The notes under the pieces: generated by a model
What the model was told of the DNA's origin: nothing
What the model saw: the letters and a program-made list of their open reading frames with translations, nothing else
Database searches by the model: none
In this document: in pieces, positions 19,491 through 27,154 of the stretch
How positions within the stretch are numbered: position 1 is the stretch's first letter
Layout of the letters: each line of letters starts with the position of its first letter
Assembly (NCBI RefSeq): GCF_048269205.1
Contig: NZ_JBLXJC010000004.1
Span: forward strand, 1 to 64,000
DNA: 64,000 bases
Source of the DNA: Emcibacter sp048269205
GTDB lineage: Bacteria; Pseudomonadota; Alphaproteobacteria; Sphingomonadales; Emcibacteraceae
Direction of reading: 5' to 3'
Translations under genes and position numbers: made by a program

Positions 19491-20031
19491 CTTCCCCTAT
19501 TCTTCACGGCGGGCGGCGCTCTCCGATCTGGGAGAACTTCAGTCGGTCATGGAACAGTCCATCAACCGGCTGCTCGATCCTTTTCTGTCGCCGGAACAGG
19601 TGAAAGCATCACACGAGATCATGGGACTGGACAGCCGTCTGGTGGAGGACGGCACCTATTTTGTCCTTCAGTCGGGAATAGAGATTATCGGCTGTGGCGG
19701 CTGGAGCAGGCGGGAAACCCTCTATGGCGGCAACCACACAAAAGGCCGCAACGACCGGCTGCTTGATCCTGAAACGGAACCGGCCCGGGTGCGGGCCATG
19801 TATACCCGCCCCGATCATGTGCGCCGGGGTGTAGGGCGGAAAATCCTCGACCTTTGCGAAAGCGACGCTGCACACGAAGGATTTACCCGCTTCCAGCTGA
19901 TGGCGACACTCTCCGGCGAGCCACTTTACCGTGCCTGCGGCTACCAGGCGCTGGAAAACTGTGCGGCGGAAACCTCGAGCGGTATCACTGTTCCCCTGAT
20001 CCTGATGGAAAAACCGGCTTCAGCCCGATAG
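19480..20031 (+). CDS. GNAT family N-acetyltransferase
   Basis: A protein of about 183 residues from ATG 19480 (MTDDFPYSSRRAALSDLG). An earlier ATG at 19447 in the same frame would add 11 residues deep inside fdhD and is less likely. The acetyl-CoA binding signature is VRAMYTRPDHVRRGVGRKIL, with the RRGVGRK pyrophosphate loop typical of GNAT enzymes. The insertion RRETLYGGNHTKGRNDRLL before it is seen in a subgroup of small-molecule acetyltransferases. The acceptor substrate is unknown. The 11-base overlap with fdhD suggests translational coupling. Confidence 0.85.
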   Translation: MTDDFPYSSRRAALSDLGELQSVMEQSINRLLDPFLSPEQVKASHEIMGLDSRLVEDGTYFVLQSGIEIIGCGGWSRRETLYGGNHTKGRNDRLLDPETEPARVRAMYTRPDHVRRGVGRKILDLCESDAAHEGFTRFQLMATLSGEPLYRACGYQALENCAAETSSGITVPLILMEKPASAR

Positions 20032-20032
20032 C

Positions 20033-20632
20033 TCAATCCAGCAAGCGGCGGGCCCGGTCCATATCTTCCGGGCTGTTAACATTGAAAAAAGGGTCTGGAT
20101 TATCTTCCCAGACAACTTTTACACGGTTTTGCCGCTCCAGCCAGGTCATCACCCTGCGTTCCCCGGAGGTGAGATAATCCCTTAAACTCTCCAGCAGGGA
20201 GACATGCCAGAGCCCCATCACCCCGTGCAGCCGGTTCGCGGAAGAGGCCACCGCCACCGTGTGATTCCCTTGGGATATAGCCTCGAAAAGCCGCACGGCA
20301 TAATTCCCGGGCACAAAGGGAACATCCCCGGCAAAGGAGAGAAGATAGTCACCGCCGGTTTTTTCAAGCCGGGCAAGGCCGGCCTCAAGACCGCCCAGGG
20401 GCCCCGCATCGGGAAAATTGTCCGGAATGACCGGCAGGTCGCCGGCCGACAGAGGACCGAACGCCTCGTTATAGCTGAGAAGAAGGCCGTCAACCTGAGG
20501 CTCTGCCCGATCGATCACATGCTTGAGCACTGTCTTGTCGCCCAGGGGCATCGTCAGCTTGTTGTCGCCCATGCGGCGGGAGCGGCCGCCGGCAAGTATA
20601 ATGCCTGTGATATAAGGAGTGCTGTCTGTCAT
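20033..20632 (-). CDS. mobA: Molybdenum cofactor guanylyltransferase
   Basis: A 199-residue nucleotidyltransferase that attaches GMP to molybdopterin, giving the guanine dinucleotide cofactor used by enzymes such as formate dehydrogenase. The N-terminal signature GIILAGGRSRRMGDNK binds GTP, and VIPDNFPDAGPLGGLEAGL and SFAGDVPFVPG complete the catalytic site. Its closeness to fdhD suggests shared service to a molybdoenzyme encoded elsewhere. The stop lies one base from the acetyltransferase stop, tail to tail, with no terminator hairpin between them. Confidence 0.93.
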   Translation of the reverse strand: MTDSTPYITGIILAGGRSRRMGDNKLTMPLGDKTVLKHVIDRAEPQVDGLLLSYNEAFGPLSAGDLPVIPDNFPDAGPLGGLEAGLARLEKTGGDYLLSFAGDVPFVPGNYAVRLFEAISQGNHTVAVASSANRLHGVMGLWHVSLLESLRDYLTSGERRVMTWLERQNRVKVVWEDNPDPFFNVNSPEDMDRARRLLD

Positions 20633-20673
20633 GACCCCAAGACTAGCGTAACGTCCCGCAGAACGCCAGACGA

Positions 20674-21180
20674 TCAGCTGTCCAGTTTTCCCGCACCGGG
20701 AACCGGGAAGATATCGATGCCCTCTTCCAGAAGTTCCTGGCTTTCCTCGAGGGTGGTTTCGCCGTAAATGCCGCGCTCTTCGGATTCGCCGTTATGGATC
20801 TTGCGGGCTTCTTCGGCAAAATTATCGCCGACATCCTCGCAGTTCTCTTCGACAAACTTGCGATATTTGGCCATGACTTCATGCATATGTTCAGCCGCTC
20901 TTTTTACGTCGTCAGCGCTGATTTCCGGATTGTCCGGTACTCCGACGCTTGCAGATACCGGCACGGCGGAAAGGGGGATCTCTTCTTCATAATGTTCCAC
21001 AGAAGTCTGGTTGCTCTTGGCAGAAATATTCGGCGCCATAACAGACTTGCTGATATGGTTGTCACCACAGTGCGGACAGATAATCTGGCCGGAGGCGGCC
21101 TGTTCCTTATAGGCCTCGCTGCTCCTGAACCAGGCCTCGAACACGTGATTTTCCGCACATTTCAAATCAAATACTATCAT
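20674..21180 (-). CDS. DUF1178 family zinc-ribbon-like protein
   Basis: A 168-residue protein starting MIVFDLKCAENHVFEAWF, a start shared with the DUF1178 family. In-frame sequence up to 21228 would extend it by 16 residues but overlaps the next gene. The N-terminal C8...IICPHCGD arrangement looks like a metal-binding ribbon. The C-terminal part is acidic and helical (AAEHMHEVMAKYRKFVEEN). Family function is not established. It lies immediately downstream of the nitrilase-family gene on the same strand, its usual neighbour in alphaproteobacteria. Confidence 0.9.
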   Translation of the reverse strand: MIVFDLKCAENHVFEAWFRSSEAYKEQAASGQIICPHCGDNHISKSVMAPNISAKSNQTSVEHYEEEIPLSAVPVSASVGVPDNPEISADDVKRAAEHMHEVMAKYRKFVEENCEDVGDNFAEEARKIHNGESEERGIYGETTLEESQELLEEGIDIFPVPGAGKLDS

Positions 21181-21199
21181 TCTATTTTCCCGATCCGGC

Positions 21200-22027
21200 T
21201 CAGGCCGGATCTTCAAAGTGCCGGTCATGCTGCAGCGAGGGAATATTGGCCCGCGCTTTTTCGACCAGCGTTAAAGCTATTTCTGCCAGGCTCACGCCGG
21301 GCCCGGCGCCGCCGTCCGCCAGAATGCGGCCCCATGGATCGACCACCAGACTGTGTCCGAAAGTTTCCCGGCCACTGGCATGACAGCCGGTCTGGGCCGG
21401 GGCAAAGACAAAAGCGCCATTTTCGATGGCCCGCGCCCTGAGCAGGGTATGCCAGTGCGCTTCCCCGGTCTGTTTTGTAAATGCAGCCGGCACAGATAGC
21501 ATGGTCGCCCCAGCTTTAGCAAGTTTTCTGTAGAGATGGGGGAATCTCAGGTCATAACAGATGGTCAGCCCCATCCGGCCCCAGGGCATATCCGCCAGGA
21601 CCGCCTTGTCCCCCGCCTGATAGGCCCGGCTTTCCCGGTATTGCTCCCCGTTCGGCAGGTCCACATCGAACATATGAATTTTGTCATAAGTGTGCTTCAG
21701 CGCGCCGTCCGGCCCAAAAAAGAAACAGCGGTTGGCCACCTTTTCCCCCTCGAGGATCGGCATGGACCCGACCATCAGCCAGATGCCCAGCTCTTTGGCC
21801 AGGGCGGCAAAATGTTCGACTGCCGGGTCCTCTGCCTGGGAATGGATTTTCTCCATCAGGGCCTTCCGGCCGAGCTCGAGCAGGGGGGTCATTTCCGGTG
21901 TCATCACCAGACCGGCACCGCCGGCAGCGGCCTCACGGATAAAGCCTTCGGCAACCGCAAGGTTCTCCGCCACCACATTGCCGGAGGTCATCTGCACAAG
22001 ACCGATGGTGAATTTATCGCCGCTCAT
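21200..22027 (-). CDS. Carbon-nitrogen hydrolase (nitrilase superfamily, Nit-like amidase)
   Basis: A 275-residue amidase with the Glu-Lys-Cys triad of the nitrilase superfamily: Glu in MTPEMTPLLE (near residue 44), Lys in YDKIHMFDVD (near 114) and Cys in TICYDLRFPHLY (near 155). The DPWGRILADGG segment is also typical. Close relatives include the omega-amidase/Nit proteins that repair deaminated glutathione, which would fit with the neighbouring grxC, but the substrate is inference. It forms a short minus-strand run grxC, amidase, DUF1178. Confidence 0.92.
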   Translation of the reverse strand: MSGDKFTIGLVQMTSGNVVAENLAVAEGFIREAAAGGAGLVMTPEMTPLLELGRKALMEKIHSQAEDPAVEHFAALAKELGIWLMVGSMPILEGEKVANRCFFFGPDGALKHTYDKIHMFDVDLPNGEQYRESRAYQAGDKAVLADMPWGRMGLTICYDLRFPHLYRKLAKAGATMLSVPAAFTKQTGEAHWHTLLRARAIENGAFVFAPAQTGCHASGRETFGHSLVVDPWGRILADGGAGPGVSLAEIALTLVEKARANIPSLQHDRHFEDPA

Positions 22028-22050
22028 CTCTGTGGTTTTCCCTCGTTTAT

Positions 22051-22305
22051 TCAGGCCAGCAGGGGATCAAGCTTGCCTTCACGCTCCAAAGCATAAAGGT
22101 CGTCACAACCACCCACATGTTTGTCACCGATAAAAATCTGCGGCACCGTGCGGGCGCCGTGGGCCCGCTCCATCATTACCGCCCGTTCGCGGGGATGTTC
22201 ACCCACGTCAATTTCCTCAAACTCCTGCCCTTTGGACTTGAGCAGCTTTTTCGCCCGGATGCAATAGGGACAGAACATGGTGGTATAGAGTGTTATTTTA
22301 GCCAT
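22051..22305 (-). CDS. grxC: Glutaredoxin 3
   Basis: An 84-residue dithiol glutaredoxin of normal GrxC length. The active site is CPYC (MFCPYCIRAKKLL, near residue 11), and the glutathione-binding TVPQIFIGDKHVGGCDDL is intact. It reduces disulfides and glutathionylated proteins in the cytoplasm. It lies 23 bases upstream of the nitrilase-family amidase in the same direction, an arrangement conserved in many alphaproteobacteria (comF-grxC-amidase-DUF1178). Confidence 0.97.
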   Translation of the reverse strand: MAKITLYTTMFCPYCIRAKKLLKSKGQEFEEIDVGEHPRERAVMMERAHGARTVPQIFIGDKHVGGCDDLYALEREGKLDPLLA

Positions 22306-22418
22306 AAATTTCCAAACTCCTGACAGGCTGTCCCGCGGGGGACAAGGCTCTTGTTTCTGTTTCTTATATATTGCGGCAGAATGGGGCTTTCAATGTTCAC
22401 CCTGCCACATATCCACCT

Positions 22419-23207
22419 TTACAACATTCCCGGCCGCACCACACGGGCCACGGTCAGGCCGAAAACCTTCTCCGCGCCACGCTTTTTAAGTTCTCTGGCG
22501 CAACTTTGTAATGTCGCACCGGTGGTATAAACATCATCCACCAGCAGAATACGGCGTCCCTGCACCCGGTCCCGATATCTTTCCGGAATGGAGAAAGCCG
22601 ACCGGACGTTTTTCTGCCGGGCCGTATAGTTGCCGCCCTGGGGGGTGGTCGCCCTGTGCCGCCGGAGCAGCAGGTTTTCCCGGGGCAGGCCATATTTATG
22701 CGCCAGCCTGCCGGCCAGAAGCGCCGCCTGGTTATAGCGCCGCCGGAGCAGGCGCCGGGGATGCAGCGGCACCGGCAGAATCAGGTCACTGTCGGCCAGA
22801 AGCTCCCGCCCGGCAAGATAAAGAAGATCCGCCAGAAAGGGGGCGAGATCGGTGCGGTCACCATGTTTGAAGCCCAGAAGCAGCGGCCGGCTCCCCCCGT
22901 CATAGATGAGGGCGCTACGGACCCGGTCGAAATGCCTGTCCTGCGCCTGGCAGACGCCACACAGCACCTCCCCGCCCTTGTCATGGGGAAAGGGAAACCC
23001 GCAACAGCTGCAGGCGGGACCGGACAGAAAACCGAGGGAAGACCAGCAGGCGGCGCAAAGCTTTCCGGCTTCGGGCAGCAAATCACCGCAGCCGGGACAG
23101 CGGGGCGGCAGCACAAGATCAAGCAGCCGGCCTCCCGCCGCCATAAGCAGCCGCCCGGCGGATATCCGCTCTGAAAATCGCTTTTCCTGAACCCCGAAAG
23201 ATGTCAT
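22419..23207 (-). CDS. comF: ComF family phosphoribosyltransferase-like protein
   Basis: A 262-residue ComF/GntX family protein. It starts with a leader (MTSFGVQEKRFSERIS) and a double zinc-finger-like region (PPRCPGCGDLL, LCAACWSSL, CSCCGFPF, CGVCQ), followed by a phosphoribosyltransferase fold with LILPVPLHPRRLLRRRYNQA and the PRPP loop ILLVDDVYTTGATL. ComF proteins help DNA uptake in competent bacteria, and their enzyme activity is unproven. ATG 23207 was chosen because the open frame upstream overlaps the divergent methyltransferase gene and has no ComF-like sequence. Confidence 0.92.
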   Translation of the reverse strand: MTSFGVQEKRFSERISAGRLLMAAGGRLLDLVLPPRCPGCGDLLPEAGKLCAACWSSLGFLSGPACSCCGFPFPHDKGGEVLCGVCQAQDRHFDRVRSALIYDGGSRPLLLGFKHGDRTDLAPFLADLLYLAGRELLADSDLILPVPLHPRRLLRRRYNQAALLAGRLAHKYGLPRENLLLRRHRATTPQGGNYTARQKNVRSAFSIPERYRDRVQGRRILLVDDVYTTGATLQSCARELKKRGAEKVFGLTVARVVRPGML

Positions 23208-23216
23208 ACAGGCAGT

Positions 23217-24164
23217 ATGACAAACAGCGACTGGTCCGACAAGAAAGATCAAAATCCTTTCGCCCCGCAGACGGCGGTTATTTTCGATCGCCATCAGGTG
23301 CGCCTGCACCGGGACCGGGCGGCAGGGATTTTTGAGAACCATGATTTCCTGTTCCGGGAAGTGGCCGACCGGCTCTATGACAAGCTGCTGGATGTGAACC
23401 GCAGCTTCACAAGAATTCTCGATCTCGGCTGCCACCGGGGGGAGATGGCGGCGCACCTGCTGAAAAAAGAGCCGGACCTTCTGATCCGCCAGGACCTGTC
23501 CCGCAAGATGCTGGAGTACACCGGCGGCCTGTCGGTTCAGGGGGACGAGGAATTCCTGCCCTACCAGACCGAAAGCCTGGACCTGGTCTTGTCCAACCTG
23601 AGCCTGCACTGGGTCAATGACCTGCCGGGCTCGTTACTGCAGATCCGCAATAGCCTCAAACCCGACGGCCTGTTCCTCGGCGCCATATTCGGCGGGGAGA
23701 CGCTCACCGAACTGAGGCAAAGCTTGATGCAGGCGGAGATCAACATGGACAAGGGCGCCGCCCCCCATGTCAGCCCCTTCGTCGATGTGCGGGATGCGGG
23801 ATCATTGCTGCAGCGGGCCGGCTTCGCCCTGCCGGTAGTGGATACGGACCGGATCACGGTCACCTACAAGGACGCCCTGTCGCTGATGACGGAGCTTCGC
23901 GGCATGGGCGAGGGCAATGCGCTCAACAAAAAGTTCAAAGGCTTTTCCAGCCGGGAAATGATCATGGAAACGGCCCGGGTCTATCACGACCTGTTCGCCG
24001 ACGACCGCGGCCGCATAAAGGTGACCTTTGATATCCTCTATCTGATGGGCTGGGCCCCCCATGAAAGCCAGCAGAAACCCTTGAAGCCCGGCAGCGCCAA
24101 GATGCGCCTCGCCGATGCCCTGGGGGTCAAGGAGCAGGGCGCTGGCGAGAAAGCGGGGAATTAA
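23217..24164 (+). CDS. Methyltransferase-fold protein, NDUFAF5/BioC-like
   Basis: A 315-residue class I SAM-fold protein. The start NPFAPQTAVIFDRHQVRLHRDRAA and the motifs ILDLGCHRGEMAAHLLKK, VLSNLSLHWVNDLPGSL and GAIFGGETLTELRQSL match the NDUFAF5 group, the mitochondrial complex I assembly factor that hydroxylates an arginine, and more loosely BioC. In alphaproteobacteria this gene usually lies divergent from comF, as here with only 9 bases between the starts. A complex I assembly role is inference from the family. Its stop overlaps the converging kinase gene stop in the shared bases TTAA. Confidence 0.88.
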   Translation: MTNSDWSDKKDQNPFAPQTAVIFDRHQVRLHRDRAAGIFENHDFLFREVADRLYDKLLDVNRSFTRILDLGCHRGEMAAHLLKKEPDLLIRQDLSRKMLEYTGGLSVQGDEEFLPYQTESLDLVLSNLSLHWVNDLPGSLLQIRNSLKPDGLFLGAIFGGETLTELRQSLMQAEINMDKGAAPHVSPFVDVRDAGSLLQRAGFALPVVDTDRITVTYKDALSLMTELRGMGEGNALNKKFKGFSSREMIMETARVYHDLFADDRGRIKVTFDILYLMGWAPHESQQKPLKPGSAKMRLADALGVKEQGAGEKAGN

Positions 24165-24670
24165 CCCGCCCGCACACCGTTTAAAGTCGTCATCTCGGCC
24201 GTATCCGGCGCTTCCCAGATTTTTTCCATGAAATCAAACATCTCCCGGGTGACCTCCATGGCATAGGTATCACCCTTCTCCGTATTTCTTTTCTGCACCC
24301 GCCGCCAGCGTTCCTCCGCCGGCACATCGACAAAATGAAGTTGCAGGGGGAACCCTGCCTTTCGGGCGAGGTCTGCAAATTTCTTCCGGTGATCGCGCCG
24401 GGTGAAACCCAGGTCCAGCACCACCGGGACACCCCGTGCCGCCAGCCGCGTCACCATTGACCAGATCTGCGCCTCACAGCGGCCAATCCGGTCCATGGCC
24501 CAGCTATGATTGATGGGGTCAGGGCTGTCCATCCAGAACAATGCCGACATCCATTCATCAATGGCAAAATGAATGGCGTCCAGCTTTTTGCACAGGTTAA
24601 GGGAATAGGTGGTTTTCCCGGCACCGGTGGACCCGGCCACCAAATGCACCAGATAAGTTGTCTTGGACAT
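24161..24670 (-). CDS. P-loop kinase-like ATPase (AAA_33 type)
   Basis: A 169-residue P-loop protein with Walker A AGSTGAGKTTYS near residue 13. Other features are FAIDEWMSALFW, VPVVLDLGFTRRDHRKKF and a lid-like Arg-rich stretch (EERWRRVQKRNTEKG). This is the architecture of small-molecule or tRNA/polynucleotide kinases and zeta-toxin-like proteins grouped as AAA_33. No antitoxin-like partner is adjacent, so a toxin role is not supported. Substrate unknown. It ends in the same TTAA as the converging methyltransferase gene. Confidence 0.8.
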   Translation of the reverse strand: MSKTTYLVHLVAGSTGAGKTTYSLNLCKKLDAIHFAIDEWMSALFWMDSPDPINHSWAMDRIGRCEAQIWSMVTRLAARGVPVVLDLGFTRRDHRKKFADLARKAGFPLQLHFVDVPAEERWRRVQKRNTEKGDTYAMEVTREMFDFMEKIWEAPDTAEMTTLNGVRAG

Positions 24671-24696
24671 ACTTTATCTCCAAGTAGTTGGGTTGC

Positions 24697-25146
24697 TTAC
24701 AGAAAGTCCCGGATCATGGCAATCAGTGGTTCATCCGCCGGCGGCATGGGATAATCCCTGAGGTCATTGATCTGGACCCATTTAAGAGCCTGGCCTTCCA
24801 GGCCACGGACGATGCCGTCCCAGCGACGGCACAGGAAACAGGGCATCAGCAGGTGAAATTTCTCATAACTATGAGACGCAAAGGTGAAGGGCGCAAGACA
24901 GGCCTCGGTAATATTAATGTCGAGCTCTTCCTTCAGTTCCCGTATCAGCGCCCGTTCCGGGGTTTCACCACCTTCAAGCTTGCCGCCCGGGAATTCCCAG
25001 AGGCCCGCCATGCTTTTGCCTTCCGGGCGTTGCGCCAACAGGATACGACCGTCAATATCGACCATGATCACCGCCGCCACGGTGGTAACCGGCAGGGGAC
25101 CGGTCGGCCGGTTCGGCACATCGGGACAGAGTTTCTCTTCAGTCAT
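24697..25146 (-). CDS. mutT: 8-oxo-dGTP diphosphatase MutT
   Basis: A 149-residue Nudix hydrolase from ATG 25146 (MTEEKLCPDV). An in-frame extension to 25206 lies inside the neighbouring gene. The Nudix box GKLEGGETPERALIRELKEE is complete apart from Asp in place of the usual final Gly (LDI). ILLAQRPEGKSMAGLWEFPG is typical of MutT, which removes oxidised dGTP before it causes mutations. The gene lies near argJ and secA, the standard alphaproteobacterial location. Its start overlaps the acetyltransferase stop by 4 bases, so the two are translationally coupled. Confidence 0.94.
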   Translation of the reverse strand: MTEEKLCPDVPNRPTGPLPVTTVAAVIMVDIDGRILLAQRPEGKSMAGLWEFPGGKLEGGETPERALIRELKEELDINITEACLAPFTFASHSYEKFHLLMPCFLCRRWDGIVRGLEGQALKWVQINDLRDYPMPPADEPLIAMIRDFL

Positions 25147-25682
25147 CGTTGCCAGTCTTCTTTTTTCAGCCGATAAAACTCCCCGCAACCATGCTCGTGG
25201 CCGCAACGGGCGAATTCATCAGGGGTTTGCCCTTCGTGAATAAAGCCGGCTTTCTCCAGAATCCGCTGCGATCCTTTGTTGTCGGCCGAGGTCTGGGCGA
25301 CGATCTGCTCTATGGGCGAGTGGGTAAAGCAGGCCGAGGCCACCGCCTTTAATATTTCGGAACCGTAACCTTTTCCCCAGGTCTCTCGCGCTAGCCAGTA
25401 ACCAATCTCGCTCACAGGATCGAAAGCAAAGACCCTCACGCCGCCAAGCTGTTCCCCGCTTGCCGGGTCAAACACCCCGTAAGACGCCCCTGTACCCGCG
25501 TCCCAGTCTGCTGCCCGGGCCCGGATCATCTCCTGCCCGTCCTGCTCGGAAAAGGGAAAAGGCACATTGGTGCTGAGCCAGCGTGTGACTTCCCAGTCCG
25601 ACAGGATTGCCGACAGTCCGGCAGCATCCCCCGGCTCGAAAGGCCTTAACCTCAATCGGTCTGTTTCAATCGTTCGGATCAT
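25143..25682 (-). CDS. GNAT acetyltransferase, RimJ/RimL-like
   Basis: A 179-residue acetyltransferase. The N-terminal MIRTIETDRLRLRPFEPGDA, the acetyl-CoA loop RETWGKGYGSEILKAV and the NKGSQRILEKAGF segment are hallmarks of the RimJ/RimL subgroup, which acetylates protein N-termini or small molecules. Between argJ (3 bases upstream) and mutT (4-base overlap) it forms a tight three-gene operon with them. The true acceptor cannot be told from the sequence. Confidence 0.9.
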   Translation of the reverse strand: MIRTIETDRLRLRPFEPGDAAGLSAILSDWEVTRWLSTNVPFPFSEQDGQEMIRARAADWDAGTGASYGVFDPASGEQLGGVRVFAFDPVSEIGYWLARETWGKGYGSEILKAVASACFTHSPIEQIVAQTSADNKGSQRILEKAGFIHEGQTPDEFARCGHEHGCGEFYRLKKEDWQR

Positions 25683-25685
25683 CCC

Positions 25686-26927
25686 CTAGCTCCGGTAGTC
25701 CGCATTAATATCGATATAGGCATGGGTGAGATCGCAGGTCCAGACTATGGCTTTCCCCGGGCCGCCCACACCCACATCCACGAAGATATCGATGTCCTGA
25801 CCCTTGAGATGGGCAGTACAGGCCTCCTCATCATAGTTCTGCGCCGCCATTCCCGCCTCGGTCAGCCGCTGACCACCAATTTCGATGATCAGTTTGTCCC
25901 GGTCGGCCGCTTCCCCCGCCTTGCCCACGGCCATGACAATACGGCCCCAGTTGGCATCTTCCCCGGCAATGGCAGTCTTAACCAACGGTGAATTGGCGAT
26001 GCTGAGGGCTATAACTTTCGCGGCCCGGTCATCCTCTGCGCCTTCCACAGTGATTTTAATGAATTTGGTCGCGCCTTCGCCGTCCCGGACCACCTGGTGG
26101 GCCAGATCGGTCATCAGATCCTGAAAGGCCGCCCTGAAGTCCGCAAGCCGCGGGTCACTGGCATCAGAGATTTCAGCGCCGGCGCCGCTCTTGCCGGTGG
26201 CAAAGGCCAATACCGTGTCCGAAGTGGAGGTATCGCTATCCACCGTGATGCTGTTGAAAGACGGCCCCGTCGTTTCGCTGAGGATCTGTTGCAAAACAAC
26301 CGATGGCAAATCCGCATCAGTAAATACATACCCCAGCATGGTGGCCATATCCGGGGCAATCATACCGCTGCCCTTGACGATGCCGTTGATCACCGTCTCC
26401 CGGCCGTCGATGACCGCATGGCGGGTTGCCCCCTTGGCAAAGGTATCGGTGGTGCGGATGGCATCCGCCGCTTGCTCCCAGCCTGCGTCCGCTTTGGCCG
26501 CCGCCTCGATATGTGCCAGCATCCTGTCCGCCGGCAGCACCTCGCCGATCACCCCGGTGGAGGAGACATAAACCTGGTCCCGGTCTGCACCGGTCGCCCC
26601 GGCGGCGGTTTCAATACATTTCTGCATGGCCTCATCCCCGGCCCGGCCGGTGAAGGCATTGGCGTTGCCCGCATTGACCAGCAACACCCGGGCAGGTTTT
26701 TCACTCCTGAGACAATCGCGGCACCAGTCCACCGGCGCCGACCGGGTTTTGGATTTGGTAAAGACACCAGCCACAGAAGCCCCTTCCGGAAACCGGATCA
26801 GAAGCAGGTCATCCCGTTCCTTGTATTTCAGGCCCGTCGCCGCCGTGCCAATTTCAGCACCGTCAATAATCGGCATATCCGGAAATTTTTCCGGTGCCAG
26901 AGGAGATTTTTTGAATTCAGTCGCCAT
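25686..26927 (-). CDS. argJ: Bifunctional ornithine acetyltransferase / N-acetylglutamate synthase
   Basis: A 413-residue ArgJ, which moves the acetyl group from N-acetylornithine to glutamate and so recycles it in arginine synthesis. The self-cleavage site is seen as KGSGMIAPDMATMLGYVFTD, where the precursor splits before the Thr of the ATML motif to give alpha and beta chains, with the nucleophile Thr near residue 191. The conserved C-terminal ADYRS-type end (INADYRS) is present. Whether the enzyme also makes acetylglutamate from acetyl-CoA cannot be decided here. It leads the argJ-acetyltransferase-mutT run and is divergent from secA. Confidence 0.97.
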   Translation of the reverse strand: MATEFKKSPLAPEKFPDMPIIDGAEIGTAATGLKYKERDDLLLIRFPEGASVAGVFTKSKTRSAPVDWCRDCLRSEKPARVLLVNAGNANAFTGRAGDEAMQKCIETAAGATGADRDQVYVSSTGVIGEVLPADRMLAHIEAAAKADAGWEQAADAIRTTDTFAKGATRHAVIDGRETVINGIVKGSGMIAPDMATMLGYVFTDADLPSVVLQQILSETTGPSFNSITVDSDTSTSDTVLAFATGKSGAGAEISDASDPRLADFRAAFQDLMTDLAHQVVRDGEGATKFIKITVEGAEDDRAAKVIALSIANSPLVKTAIAGEDANWGRIVMAVGKAGEAADRDKLIIEIGGQRLTEAGMAAQNYDEEACTAHLKGQDIDIFVDVGVGGPGKAIVWTCDLTHAYIDINADYRS

Positions 26928-27154
26928 TTTTTTCCAACCTTAAACAACTGGTCACATATTTCATGCTACAGAGGCCTGTATAAAACATGTGAACAAAAGC
27001 ATATAGCAGAATATGAAAAATTCTGCCCCTTTGCGGGCAAATAAGACTGATGAATCATTGACAGGGCACCTGCACCGACTTATCTGTGCTAAACGTCTAA
27101 GGATATAAAAAGGCCGGAGGGGATAATACCGCAGGGGCCGCGAGGAATTAAACC

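Noticed and set aside
23208..23609. N-terminal extension of comF into the methyltransferase gene
   Set aside because: The extra 134 residues are antisense to the start of a well-supported gene and do not look like ComF, so ATG 23207 is used.
24161..24670. P-loop kinase as a zeta-type toxin of a toxin-antitoxin pair
   Set aside because: No small antitoxin-like gene is adjacent, and the sequence equally fits a metabolic kinase.
27058..27086. TTGACA upstream of secA as a promoter
   Set aside because: The -10 position reads TATCTG, only half matching, so it was not listed as a feature.
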